Below, piece by piece: positions 30,603-38,975 of a stretch of 58,697 bases of DNA. How positions within the stretch are numbered: the stretch's first letter is position 1; each line of letters begins with the position of its first letter. The stretch is taken from the NCBI GenBank assembly GCA_002314445.1, contig DCFX01000095.1, positions 1-58,697 of the forward strand, written 5' to 3'. The position numbers and the translations under genes were made by a program. The notes under the pieces are model-generated. The model had not been told where the DNA came from and ran no database searches. It worked only from the letters and a program-made list of their open reading frames with translations. Source of the DNA: Treponema sp. UBA1793 (GTDB lineage: Bacteria > Spirochaetota > Spirochaetia > Treponematales > Treponemataceae).

Positions 30603-31430
30603 TTAGTGTCTGTGTTTGAATACCGTCTTGACCGAAGAGAAATCCGCACTCCCGAATTTCTTCACGCAGAGGAAAAAGAACACCAGGCCGAACAGCAGTA
30701 CAAAGAGAAATCCGGCCGCGGGCGTAATAATGTACCCCTTGAAAGTAAACGCCATTCCTTCCTGTACGAGTGCCGCGGGAGACGCACCGTGCAGACCGAG
30801 CGTGACAAAGCGGAATAGTGCCGTTATCCATGTCAGCGGATTCAGAATAATGACGCCGTTCAGAAAGGACGGCATGACGGTTGCGGGAATGTACGCACCG
30901 GACAGGAACGTGAGCGGCATAACAATAATATTTGTCAGAATCTGGAACGCCGACGAATTGCGGGAGACTGTCGCCAGAAACAGACCGAACGATGCGAACG
31001 TAAGGCCTGCAATAATCATAATCCCGGCCATGGCAAACGCGGACGGTATGCTTATTCTGAGTCCAAGCAGAATGCTTACTGCAAGAATAATAATTCCCTG
31101 AATGCACGCGATTGCCGTCGAAGAACATATCTGCCCGACTGCAATCTGCCAGCGCGGAACGGGTGAAACGATGATCTCCTTCATAAATCCGCTGGAAAGG
31201 TCGTTAAGAATGTCAGTCGAATTGTTAAGCGCCTGCTGGAAGACAGTCATGATGATGACCCCCGCGGCCAGATAGTCAAGCGGGCGACTCATACCGGGAA
31301 CGGCACCCTTCATTGCAAACGAAAAGACAAATAGTAAAAGCAGGGACATAAGCAGGCTGAATAATACTCTCATCCTGTCTCTGAAAAAATTTGTTATATT
31401 ACGCGAAAAAATGGCAAGTATACCTCTCAT
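30603..31430 (-). CDS. ABC-2 type exporter permease (DrrB-like)
   Basis: This 275-residue membrane protein has six transmembrane helices and the ABC-2 permease domain. MTVFQQALNNSTDILNDLSS and KEIIVSPVPRWQIAVGQI are typical of the NodJ/DrrB-type cytoplasmic stretch. The start is put at the second ATG (31430), because AAGGAGG lies seven bases before it but only one base before the first ATG. It begins two bases after the ATPase stop, so the two proteins form one exporter, probably for a drug or lipid-like compound. Confidence 0.88.
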   Translation of the reverse strand: MRGILAIFSRNITNFFRDRMRVLFSLLMSLLLLFVFSFAMKGAVPGMSRPLDYLAAGVIIMTVFQQALNNSTDILNDLSSGFMKEIIVSPVPRWQIAVGQICSSTAIACIQGIIILAVSILLGLRISIPSAFAMAGIMIIAGLTFASFGLFLATVSRNSSAFQILTNIIVMPLTFLSGAYIPATVMPSFLNGVIILNPLTWITALFRFVTLGLHGASPAALVQEGMAFTFKGYIITPAAGFLFVLLFGLVFFFLCVKKFGSADFSSVKTVFKHRH

Positions 31431-31432
31431 TC

Positions 31433-32374
31433 TCATGCCTCCTTAAGAACATGTGTTGTACACACCGGAATGCCGGTTCCGCATATAGAAAGAAAGACGT
31501 CGTCGAGCGAACCGTTGTCAGCAGTGAAGGTCACAATATCTTCCTTGAATCTGGAGAGAATCTCGAGTTCCATATCAACGGTCTCCGGCAGGATATGGAA
31601 TGTCTCTGTCTCACGGGAAAACTGAATATGATTGTCTTCAAGAAAAGCTGTAAGTTCAGGAGGATCCCACGTCTGTAAGTCCAGGACAGGACGGGAGAAT
31701 TGTTCCTTCAGTTCGGCAGGCGTTCCGGATGCAGCAATTTTTCCCTTGTTCATGATACATATTTCATTGCATGTCTCAGCCTCGTCCATATAGTGTGTCG
31801 TGAGAAAGATTGTCGTTCCGTGTTCCTGCTGTATTTTCCTGATATATTTCCAGACGGCTGCACGCGCCTGCGGATCAAGCCCGGAAGTCGGCTCATCAAG
31901 AAAAAGAACTGCAGGGTCGTGTACAAGCGCGCGTGCAATTTCGACGCGCCGTTTCATACCGCCCGAAAGTCCCTGAACGGGCGTATCTTTCCAGTCATCA
32001 AGTTCAACAAGATGCAAGACTGCATCAATCCGCGCCTGTTCTGTTTTTTCCGGTACGCCGTAGAACTCACAGTGATAGTGCAGATTTTCCTGTACGGAAA
32101 GATGAGCGTCAAGCGTTGAATCCTGAAAGACAATCCCGATATCATTCCGCACTTTGTCCTTCTCTCTGGACACGTCGTGCCCGTTCACACGCATGACTCC
32201 TTCTGTCTTTTCAAGAATCGTACAGAGCGTGTTGATTGTAGTTGATTTTCCTGCGCCGTTCGGCCCGAGAAATCCGAAGATGGTTCCCTTTTCAACGGAA
32301 AAAGAAATATCGTCAACAGCGGTAAAGTCTCCGTACCGCCGGGTAAAATGTTCCACATCAATAATTGCCGGCAT
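31433..32374 (-). CDS. ABC exporter ATPase (DrrA/CcmA-like)
   Basis: This 313-residue ATPase energises the ABC-2 exporter. Walker A GPNGAGKST (near residue 38), Q-loop GIVFQDST, signature LSGGMKRR, Walker B AVLFLDEPTSGLD and H-loop LTTHYMDEA are all intact. The C-terminal 90 residues resemble the DrrA accessory domain. AGGAGG lies before the ATG. It is divergent from a histidine kinase gene across 219 bases, a common arrangement for antibiotic-responsive exporters whose kinase senses the drug or the transporter. Confidence 0.9.
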   Translation of the reverse strand: MPAIIDVEHFTRRYGDFTAVDDISFSVEKGTIFGFLGPNGAGKSTTINTLCTILEKTEGVMRVNGHDVSREKDKVRNDIGIVFQDSTLDAHLSVQENLHYHCEFYGVPEKTEQARIDAVLHLVELDDWKDTPVQGLSGGMKRRVEIARALVHDPAVLFLDEPTSGLDPQARAAVWKYIRKIQQEHGTTIFLTTHYMDEAETCNEICIMNKGKIAASGTPAELKEQFSRPVLDLQTWDPPELTAFLEDNHIQFSRETETFHILPETVDMELEILSRFKEDIVTFTADNGSLDDVFLSICGTGIPVCTTHVLKEA

Positions 32375-32575
32375 ATAACCTCCTATAAAAACTCCGCGTT
32401 AGCGGTACGCCAGGGATGGCGTAAATTGCAGTTTTCGCAGCGCGGAAACTTTTTATCATCCCTCCTTAATAAACGTATATATCTGAATATGAGGAGGAGA
32501 CATAAAAGTATGATAAAGAAATTATAAAAAAAGTATAAAATAATACGGAGAGTTGTTGCCGAACTGGGTTTTTCG

Positions 32576-32588
32576 CTCCAGAATGGAG
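32576..32588 (+). promoter_or_regulatory. Hairpin sequestering the kinase ribosome binding site
   Basis: CTCCA (32576-32580) and TGGAG (32584-32588) flank three bases. The right arm contains the only GGAG ribosome binding site of the histidine kinase gene, five bases before ATG 32594, so the short stem could lower its translation. Confidence 0.4.
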
Positions 32589-32593
32589 TCATT

Positions 32594-33916
32594 ATGGGAA
32601 GATATAAGGATAGGGATGAAAAGAGACTGATGTGCGAAAAAAGGCGTGAATTTCAGCTGAAAAAGATGCAGTTGAAACAGCAGTATCATGAACGACTTTA
32701 TACTGAATGGAAAAACATGTTTCAGATAGACGAGATTCATTACCGTCAGTACCGCCGTCACATCAGATATGCGCGTCCGGTGTTTCTTGGCATAATGATA
32801 CTTTTCTGGGTTTTTCTGTTTTTATTCGGCGGACTTGCTTCCGGCATTCGTTTTATTGCTGCCTTATTCGCTGTTATTTCAACTGTAAGCGGTATTTTTG
32901 AACTCGTATTTCTGCTTCATATGGATACCCGTGTTCTTCAGCCGCTCTCCGGTCTGGAATCAGCTGCACGCCGGATAGCTGCAGGAGACTTTGACGTCTC
33001 CGTATCCAGGCCGCACCATCCGGAAATGGACTCATTTGTCTGTACATTCAACAGCATGGCAGAATCGCTCAGAAAGAACGAACAGCTTAAAAAAGAGTAT
33101 GAAGAAAACAGAAAGGAGCTGATTGCAAATATTTCGCATGATTTAAAAACACCGGTAACCGCCGTGCTCGGGTACGTCGACGCTCTGCACGAATTAGCAC
33201 CGGAAGACAAAGAAAAGCAGGAGCGGTATCTTTCAATTATCAGGGCGAACACCGTGTATCTGAACCGCCTGATTGACGATTTGTTCCTGTTCTCAAAACT
33301 CGACATCCACAAACTTGATTTCAATTTTGAGATTGTCGCACTGAATGACTATCTGCGGGACCTCATGGAAGAGTTTTCGCTTGATCTTGGAGAACACGGT
33401 GTCCGTTTTACGTACCGCGATATGCTGCCTGCGCATACGGCAGCGCGGCTCGACCCGAAACGGTTCTGCCGGATTGTGCGGAATATCATCGACAACGCCC
33501 GCCGGTACAATCCGCAGGAAGGTCTTGAAATCACCGTTTCTGCATCATCAGAACTGTTTGAGACAGTTGAACCGTCATCTGGAAGTACATCCTGTATACC
33601 GGCAGGTGAAAAAAAAGGAGCATCCGTGCCGCATGCTCTGCGCTGCCTGCTGTTATCGATTGCCGACAACGGTACGGGCATCCCGGAGGAGAAACTTGCA
33701 CATATATTCGAACGGTTCTACCGTACCGACGCGGCAAGAACGAAATATACGGAAGGAACGGGGCTTGGTCTTGCCATAGCACGGGAGCTTGTCGAAGCAC
33801 ACGACGGTACAATATCGGCACGCAATGTACCATCCGGCGGACTTGTGTTTGATATCCGTATCCCGCTGCCGGGAGCTGATACCGGCAGCGGAACTTCAGC
33901 GGAGGCACAGTCATGA
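32594..33916 (+). CDS. Intramembrane-sensing sensor histidine kinase
   Basis: This 440-residue kinase starts with a long, highly charged cytoplasmic segment (1-60), then two closely spaced helices (about 62-79 and 82-109) with almost no periplasmic loop. HAMP follows (about 110-160), then HisKA with phospho-acceptor H182 in ISHDLKTP, and HATPase with N-box NIIDNARRYNP, G1 DNGTGIP and G2 GTGLGLA. A 25-residue serine-rich insert lies between the N and G1 boxes. Kinases without a sensor domain often respond to a partner transporter. The response regulator overlaps its end by ATGA. Confidence 0.9.
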   Translation: MGRYKDRDEKRLMCEKRREFQLKKMQLKQQYHERLYTEWKNMFQIDEIHYRQYRRHIRYARPVFLGIMILFWVFLFLFGGLASGIRFIAALFAVISTVSGIFELVFLLHMDTRVLQPLSGLESAARRIAAGDFDVSVSRPHHPEMDSFVCTFNSMAESLRKNEQLKKEYEENRKELIANISHDLKTPVTAVLGYVDALHELAPEDKEKQERYLSIIRANTVYLNRLIDDLFLFSKLDIHKLDFNFEIVALNDYLRDLMEEFSLDLGEHGVRFTYRDMLPAHTAARLDPKRFCRIVRNIIDNARRYNPQEGLEITVSASSELFETVEPSSGSTSCIPAGEKKGASVPHALRCLLLSIADNGTGIPEEKLAHIFERFYRTDAARTKYTEGTGLGLAIARELVEAHDGTISARNVPSGGLVFDIRIPLPGADTGSGTSAEAQS

Positions 33917-34599
33917 AGCGCATACTGATTGCGGAAGACGATCCCGATATCGCCTCCCTTGAACGCGATTATCTGCAGCTTAACGGCATGAGTGCGGATA
34001 TCGAAAGCGACGGAAGCAGAGCGCTCGAAAGACTGCTCGGACATGGATATGATGCACTCGTCGTCGATCTCATGCTTCCCGGCTGCAGCGGATTCGAGAT
34101 TATACGGGGAGTACGGGCCGAACTTGAAATTCCCGTAATCGTCGTTTCTGCCCGTGCGGAGGACATCGATAAAATACGCGGATTCGAACTCGGAGCGGAT
34201 GACTATCTTGTTAAACCGTTCAGCCCGTCGGAACTTGTTGCCCGTGTCAAATCCCATCTTGCGCGGTATGAGCGGCTTGCGGGCGGCAGCCGTACCGACA
34301 GCATCGTTTCGGGAAACCTTGAAATACAGATACAGGCGCACAAAGTGACAGTCAACGGGAAGGAAGTCGAGTTTACATCGACTGAATATGCCCTGCTCGT
34401 GTTTTTAGCGTCGCATCCGGATCAGGTATTTACAAAGGAACAGCTTTTTTCCGCCGTATGGGGTGAAGGGTATGCAGGCGATACTGCCACAATCGCCGTG
34501 CATATCCAGAAATTACGCAAAAAGATAGAACGGGACCCTGCTAATCCCATGACAATCGAAACGCTCTGGGGAACGGGATACCGTTTCAACAGAAAGTAG
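33913..34599 (+). CDS. OmpR-family response regulator
   Basis: This 228-residue regulator pairs with the preceding kinase. The receiver domain has acidic pocket EDD (8-10), phospho-acceptor D52 in LVVDLMLPG, and lysine in DDYLVKPFS. The C-terminal winged helix (about 130-228) shows TSTEYALLVFLASHP, TIAVHIQKLRKKIE and the GTGYRF end. The likely target is the divergent ABC exporter promoter, but this is inferred from the layout only. Confidence 0.92.
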   Translation: MKRILIAEDDPDIASLERDYLQLNGMSADIESDGSRALERLLGHGYDALVVDLMLPGCSGFEIIRGVRAELEIPVIVVSARAEDIDKIRGFELGADDYLVKPFSPSELVARVKSHLARYERLAGGSRTDSIVSGNLEIQIQAHKVTVNGKEVEFTSTEYALLVFLASHPDQVFTKEQLFSAVWGEGYAGDTATIAVHIQKLRKKIERDPANPMTIETLWGTGYRFNRK

Positions 34600-34666
34600 G
34601 AAAAAAGCCGCAATTCTGCATTGCATGACGACATTTGATTTACGTATACTGTCAGCAGGAGTTTTA

Positions 34667-35089
34667 ATGAAACAGTGTATAGCTCACGTTGCCATCGTCG
34701 TCCGCGATTATGACGAAGCAATTGATTTTTACGTCAATAAACTGCATTTTGAGCTGCTCGACGACACATACCAGCCGGAGCAGGACAAACGGTGGGTCGT
34801 AGTCGCTCCTCAGGGCGGCAGCGGCACAACGATTCTGCTTGCGCGTGCTTCAAAGGAAGAACAGGAACCGTTTATCGGAAATCAGACGGGCGGCAGAGTC
34901 TTTCTGTTCCTGAACACCGACGATTTCTGGCGTGACTATAACGACTACAAAGCAAATGGAATAGAATTCGTGCGTGAACCGAAAACTGCAGATTACGGCA
35001 TCGTTGCGGTTTTCAAGGATTTGTACGGCAACCAGTGGGATCTGCTTCAGTTTAACGAAGATCATCCCATGATGAAACGCATAAAATAG
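34667..35089 (+). CDS. VOC (glyoxalase-like) family protein
   Basis: This 140-residue protein contains a complete VOC fold: CIAHVAIVVRDYDEAIDFYV at the start and YGNQWDLLQF at the end, with a middle RVFLFLNTDDF strand. ATG 34667 is chosen because GGAG lies six bases upstream and similarity begins there; the frame extends 14 codons further without a site. A TTGCAT-N18-TATACT promoter sits at 34621-34650. It differs from the other two VOC genes here, so the three are not recent copies. Substrate unknown. Confidence 0.82.
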   Translation: MKQCIAHVAIVVRDYDEAIDFYVNKLHFELLDDTYQPEQDKRWVVVAPQGGSGTTILLARASKEEQEPFIGNQTGGRVFLFLNTDDFWRDYNDYKANGIEFVREPKTADYGIVAVFKDLYGNQWDLLQFNEDHPMMKRIK

Positions 35090-35113
35090 TGATGCCCCGG
35101 GGTAACGGAAATA

Positions 35114-35797
35114 ATGAATACAACTGCATACAAAAAGATAGAGTCATACATGCTTGCATGCATGAAAGACGGCGCACATGACAGCGAACATATTTACCGC
35201 GTCCTTAATTATTCGCTTGCTATTGCGGAGCAGTACACCGTTAATGCCGATGTGCTCACGGCGTCGGCGCTGCTGCACGACATCGGCCGCGGTGCGCAGT
35301 TCAAAAATCCGGCACTTGACCATGCGGCAGTCGGTTCGGAAATGGCGTATGATTTTCTCACCGCATCGGGCTGGAGCGTGGATAAGGCTGAGCATGTGCG
35401 GAAGTGCATCAGCACCCACCGGTACCGGAAGAACAACGAGCCGGAAAGTATTGAAGCAAAAATACTGTTTGATGCCGACAAACTTGATGTGACGGGAGCT
35501 GTCGGTATTGCACGGACGCTTGCATATATCGGCATAGTGGGAGAACCGCTGTATTCTCTTGATATCCGCGGGCAGATACTCGACGGTACGAAAGATACGG
35601 AGCCGTCGTTTTTCCGCGAATATAATTTTAAATTGAAGAACATATACGACGGATTTTATACGGAACGGGCGAAAACGATAGCGTCTGAACGGAAAGAAAG
35701 CGCCCGCATGTTTTATGAAGAGATGCTGAAGGAAGTTGAAGAACCGTATAAAAACGGACGGAGACTGCTCAATACACTGTTGAAGGTACAGGAATAA
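35114..35797 (+). CDS. HD-domain phosphohydrolase
   Basis: This 227-residue protein carries the HD metal-binding set: H in HDSEHIYRVLNYS (near residue 25), HD in LLHDIGRGAQF (near residue 54), and D in LFDADKLDVTGAVG (near residue 120). The type matches small YedJ/uncharacterised HD hydrolases that act on nucleotides or other phosphate esters. It lies 24 bases after the VOC gene and converges on the TOPRIM-like gene. Exact substrate cannot be told. Confidence 0.85.
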   Translation: MNTTAYKKIESYMLACMKDGAHDSEHIYRVLNYSLAIAEQYTVNADVLTASALLHDIGRGAQFKNPALDHAAVGSEMAYDFLTASGWSVDKAEHVRKCISTHRYRKNNEPESIEAKILFDADKLDVTGAVGIARTLAYIGIVGEPLYSLDIRGQILDGTKDTEPSFFREYNFKLKNIYDGFYTERAKTIASERKESARMFYEEMLKEVEEPYKNGRRLLNTLLKVQE

Positions 35798-35800
35798 ATT

Positions 35801-36592
35801 TTATTTTAAATACTCATATAGAAAAATCGGAAAGGCATTTAGTATCGCAATTTCCTGTTCCGGTTGTATATATTTAGCCAGCTGTGCTTTAAATAAAGAT
35901 TTTTGTTCAATATCAGATTTCTTATCAGGCAGTCCGATTTTATCAGTACAAATAAAATTTGCTTTTGATGCATGTTGTTGCAGGAGTATATCCCAATTTG
36001 CTTTTACAGCATCAATTTTAGTTTGATCGGGAGTTTTTAAATCTCCCTTTTTGTTTACCCTGAAAGCAACGAAGTCCAGATTACCATAATATGAGAACGT
36101 ATCTGTGAGTTGTTTAAAATTTGCGCTTGATGAAACAGACACCGTATAAGAATTAAAATCCGCATCAGGAAGCTGTTTCGTATAGCGGATAGATTCAACC
36201 ATGGGATAATTGATATATAATTTACCGTTTTCTGTTTCATCGGTAAAAAACGAAAGCATTTCTGTAAGATGAGCATTAGTCATTGCAAAAGAAATTGTAC
36301 CTTCTTTGTCCTGATTATGGCAGTCATAATCGAAAAACAGAAACACTTCAGAAAATACTTCACGGTTTGTAATAGCTTTCAGCGGATTATCCGGTCTGCC
36401 GTTTAATTCATGCTGCAGCACCGTAACAATATTTTCCATAAAATCACTGGCCTGCATTTTCTGATAGAGCACATAAATATTGCTGCAGAAGGAACAAATT
36501 ACAGTATCCTTCTTTTTTTTGAAGAAAAGATATTCCATTGTCTTGTATAATTCCGGTTCCCGCCGGCTGCCTTCAAAAATAAATAAAATCAT
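35801..36592 (-). CDS. TOPRIM-like putative nuclease, partner of the AAA ATPase
   Basis: This 263-residue protein is not a clear member of a named family, but it has the TOPRIM pattern: a hydrophobic strand and glutamate at the N-terminus (ILFIFEGSRREPELY, E7) and a DxD after a strand (EVFLFFDYDCHN, D88/D90). That resembles nucleases paired with AAA/OLD-type ATPases, such as RloB-like, AbiL or PARIS effectors. The start overlaps the ATPase stop by four bases, so the two are translated together. Likely role: effector nuclease or translation-arrest enzyme in phage defence. Family-level identity remains open. Confidence 0.55.
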   Translation of the reverse strand: MILFIFEGSRREPELYKTMEYLFFKKKKDTVICSFCSNIYVLYQKMQASDFMENIVTVLQHELNGRPDNPLKAITNREVFSEVFLFFDYDCHNQDKEGTISFAMTNAHLTEMLSFFTDETENGKLYINYPMVESIRYTKQLPDADFNSYTVSVSSSANFKQLTDTFSYYGNLDFVAFRVNKKGDLKTPDQTKIDAVKANWDILLQQHASKANFICTDKIGLPDKKSDIEQKSLFKAQLAKYIQPEQEIAILNAFPIFLYEYLK

Positions 36593-37692
36593 TCGTCAAA
36601 TGTACCACCGCGGAATAATTTTTCAATGTTATTACCGAATCTTAAGTCTTTTTCCGTACAGTCGCAGAGAGGTTTTATTTTGTTGTTTCTCAGTACAAAG
36701 TTGCAGTCGGGACGAAGCAGATCATTCGTCATAAGCGATGTGTTGTGAGAAGAAAGAAATACCTGACAATCAAATTCAAAAAGATTCCGGCATACCTGTT
36801 CAGAAAGTTTATAATGATAGAAAGCGTCAAATTCATCAATGAAAACGAATGATGCTTTATCCATATGTTTAATCCAGTAGTAAAGCAGTGTAAGGGAATG
36901 TGTGCCGGTTGAAGCTATTGAATAAAATTCTTCCGGCACTCCGTCGATATAACAAAACAACCTTTTATCGGTAGGTTCCGGAATAATAAATTGAAAATGC
37001 TGCTCACTTGTATTTTCGAGGAATTTTGCAAAGTCTTTTACCAGATTATGCTTTATGATGTAGAGAATTGTATTTTCATTAACAGAAGATGAAGGACCGA
37101 TGAACTCCCTCGTTTCATGAGAACAGTACCAAATCATCGAATTTACAAAATTCTGTAGTTTTATAAGATAATGATCTTCCTGTAACGGAAGTGATGTGAG
37201 TAAAAAATTTATTATTGATATATGATTTGTATTTGCATCAATCAGTCTGTTCTTCATTTTTTCATCGATAGAAAAGGCGCTGTCAATGAAAAGTGTTCCC
37301 TGTCGGTGATTAAAAGTTTCTTTGTCGTTTACAGTCAGTTTTTCTTCCTGCATAACGCCCTGCGGATCTTTTGAGTACACATACTGAAGAATATCATTGT
37401 CAAAGCGGAAAGTATATTCGAAAATAACTGGCTTTTTTTGTGCGCCTGCATATACAAAATTGTTGTAGTAGTCTGATTTTTTTGCATTTTGGGTAAGATG
37501 ATTCACGATGTCGAATAGTGCAAGTCCGAAGTTGCTTTTACCGCTGCCGTTTGGACCGTAAATAATACCATTTTTTATGATACCGTTTTTTACGGCGAAT
37601 GTACTGAATTCATAATCCCTTGCATTTGTAAGATTCCATTCTATTCTTTCAGAGAACCCCCTGTAATTTGTAACTGCAAATTTCGTTAACAT
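36589..37692 (-). CDS. AAA/ABC-type ATPase of a putative two-gene defence system
   Basis: This 367-residue ATPase belongs to the AAA_15/AAA_21 (ABC-like, SMC-fold) group. It opens TKFAVTNYRGFSERIEW, the usual start of these proteins. Walker A is GPNGSGKS (46-53), a signature-like STGTHSLTLLYYW comes near 260, Walker B is FVFIDEFDAF (DE at 286-287), and SSHNTSLM follows as the H-switch. Such ATPases sense infection and control a TOPRIM partner, here encoded by the overlapping next gene. A TTGTCT-N17-TACTAT promoter and AGAAGG site precede the ATG. The pair stands as a two-gene island between unrelated genes. Confidence 0.75.
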   Translation of the reverse strand: MLTKFAVTNYRGFSERIEWNLTNARDYEFSTFAVKNGIIKNGIIYGPNGSGKSNFGLALFDIVNHLTQNAKKSDYYNNFVYAGAQKKPVIFEYTFRFDNDILQYVYSKDPQGVMQEEKLTVNDKETFNHRQGTLFIDSAFSIDEKMKNRLIDANTNHISIINFLLTSLPLQEDHYLIKLQNFVNSMIWYCSHETREFIGPSSSVNENTILYIIKHNLVKDFAKFLENTSEQHFQFIIPEPTDKRLFCYIDGVPEEFYSIASTGTHSLTLLYYWIKHMDKASFVFIDEFDAFYHYKLSEQVCRNLFEFDCQVFLSSHNTSLMTNDLLRPDCNFVLRNNKIKPLCDCTEKDLRFGNNIEKLFRGGTFDE

Positions 37693-37838
37693 AGATACCT
37701 TCTATAAATATAGTATCGGTAGAAATGATAAAAGACAATAGTTTACCGTAATTTTTTTACGGCAAACCGCATACAACGTATCAGGAATCAAATTCGTCAT
37801 GCTGGACAATCAGAAAAAGCGGGCGTATACTTATTAGT

Positions 37839-38144
37839 ATGTATTCAGCCACAATGAAATATATTTTCAAACCGGAAGGATTTGAAGAAGGGTGCAGGCT
37901 CTGGAAAGAGCTTATTTTTGACAAGGCTGCTCATGCAGAAGGCATGGTACGGATGCAGTTTTTAAAAGCTTCCCCGTCGGCACTTGCGATTGGTACGTGG
38001 AAGGAAAAATCATATGCAGAAGCATTCATGCAGACAGGCATTTTCCGCGAATTGAAGCAGAAAATTGCACCGCTTCTTGCAGATGAACCGCATGCCGAAC
38101 ACTGGGAACCTGCTGAATACTGCGAAGGCCCGGCGGCGGAATAA
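37839..38144 (+). CDS. Small dimeric alpha/beta-barrel (ABM-like) protein
   Basis: This 101-residue protein resembles antibiotic-biosynthesis-monooxygenase-type dimeric alpha/beta barrels: YSATMKYIFKPEGFEEGCRL (first strand and helix), MVRMQFLKASPSALAIGTWK, and ESYAEAF-like helix (KSYAEAFMQTGIFRELKQKI). Members may be small monooxygenases, haem-degrading enzymes or scaffolds. No ribosome binding site is clear. The ends are flanked by the defence-like pair and a TetR gene with which it converges. Confidence 0.6.
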   Translation: MYSATMKYIFKPEGFEEGCRLWKELIFDKAAHAEGMVRMQFLKASPSALAIGTWKEKSYAEAFMQTGIFRELKQKIAPLLADEPHAEHWEPAEYCEGPAAE

Positions 38145-38216
38145 GCAGGAAAGCAAAGTTTACGCCGTTGCATTTACAGAGAGCCTGCACCGGAAGGTAC
38201 GGTTGTCCTCTTCTAT

Positions 38217-38798
38217 TCATGATGTCTCTGCCGGTATAGCCAGACAGGGATTGTTTGCGCAGACCGTTTCGGCTATTTCGTCGAGTGTCATATCAATTTT
38301 ACCGTCAAACCAGTCCTGGTAGAGTGCCGCCATCCCGCCTGCGAAAAAGCTCATTGTTGTCCTGAATTTTGCCCGGTTGCTGTACCTGGATTTTGTCCGC
38401 GGATCGTTCATCATCCGTTCGATAAACTGATTTTTCAGTTTTTCGAGGAAACGGGAGGAAATTCCCGATTTCATCAGCAGACGCAGAAAATCAATGTGTT
38501 TTTCAATTTCCCTGTCTATTTCCCGGAGTATCGGCAGCGGATTATTGATAAGATCCTTTTCATTGCATTCATCAATTCTGTCGCTGAGTTCGTCTATCAG
38601 TTCATTTTCTATCTCTGCAAGTACATTCTGCACGTCCCTGTAATGGGCATAAAACGTTCCCCTGTTAATGCCGGCACGTTTTACAATGTCAGAAATGCTG
38701 ATTTTATCAAGCTCTTTTTCTGCCATCAGTTCCAGCAGTGATTTTTTAATCAGGCTTTGAGATTTCAGTGAGTTTTTGTATACTGCCTTTCCTGCCAT
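38217..38798 (-). CDS. TetR/AcrR-family regulator, divergent from oleate hydratase
   Basis: This 193-residue regulator has the TetR helix-turn-helix near residues 18-55 (ISISDIVKRAGINRGTFYAH) and a helical C-terminal ligand domain (about 75-190; RTTMSFFAGGMAALYQDWF is typical of the TetR_C_8-like type). It lies divergent from ohyA over 177 bases that contain a perfect palindrome overlapping the ohyA promoter. It probably represses ohyA and is released by a fatty acid; that ligand is inferred. Confidence 0.85.
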   Translation of the reverse strand: MAGKAVYKNSLKSQSLIKKSLLELMAEKELDKISISDIVKRAGINRGTFYAHYRDVQNVLAEIENELIDELSDRIDECNEKDLINNPLPILREIDREIEKHIDFLRLLMKSGISSRFLEKLKNQFIERMMNDPRTKSRYSNRAKFRTTMSFFAGGMAALYQDWFDGKIDMTLDEIAETVCANNPCLAIPAETS

Positions 38799-38921
38799 AC
38801 CAGCTCCATTTTTTTCCGGTCTTTATGCGTGCAGAAGGTTTTGGATTGATTTTCTGTTAATTTTGTATAAAACTCCTGCAGTTTGTATATTGTCCGCAGT
38901 CCTGAGCGGGCTTATAGTATA

Positions 38922-38961
38922 AGTATCAACATTTGTACGAAATTGACAACATGTTGATACT
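38922..38961 (+). promoter_or_regulatory. ohyA promoter with overlapping palindromic operator
   Basis: TTGTAC (38933-38938), 17 bases and GATACT (38956-38961) form the likely promoter. The perfect inverted repeat AGTATCAACAT (38922-38932) and ATGTTGATACT (38951-38961), spaced 18 bases, brackets it, and a weaker TTGT/ACAA dyad sits between. The layout suits binding of two TetR dimers. Confidence 0.65.
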
Positions 38962-38975
38962 ATTCGGAGGTCAAG

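Noticed and set aside
35801..37692. Naming the ATPase/TOPRIM pair as PARIS, AbiL or Gabija
   Set aside because: Motif logic fits several systems, but sequence alone does not decide and sizes do not match well, so no system name is given.
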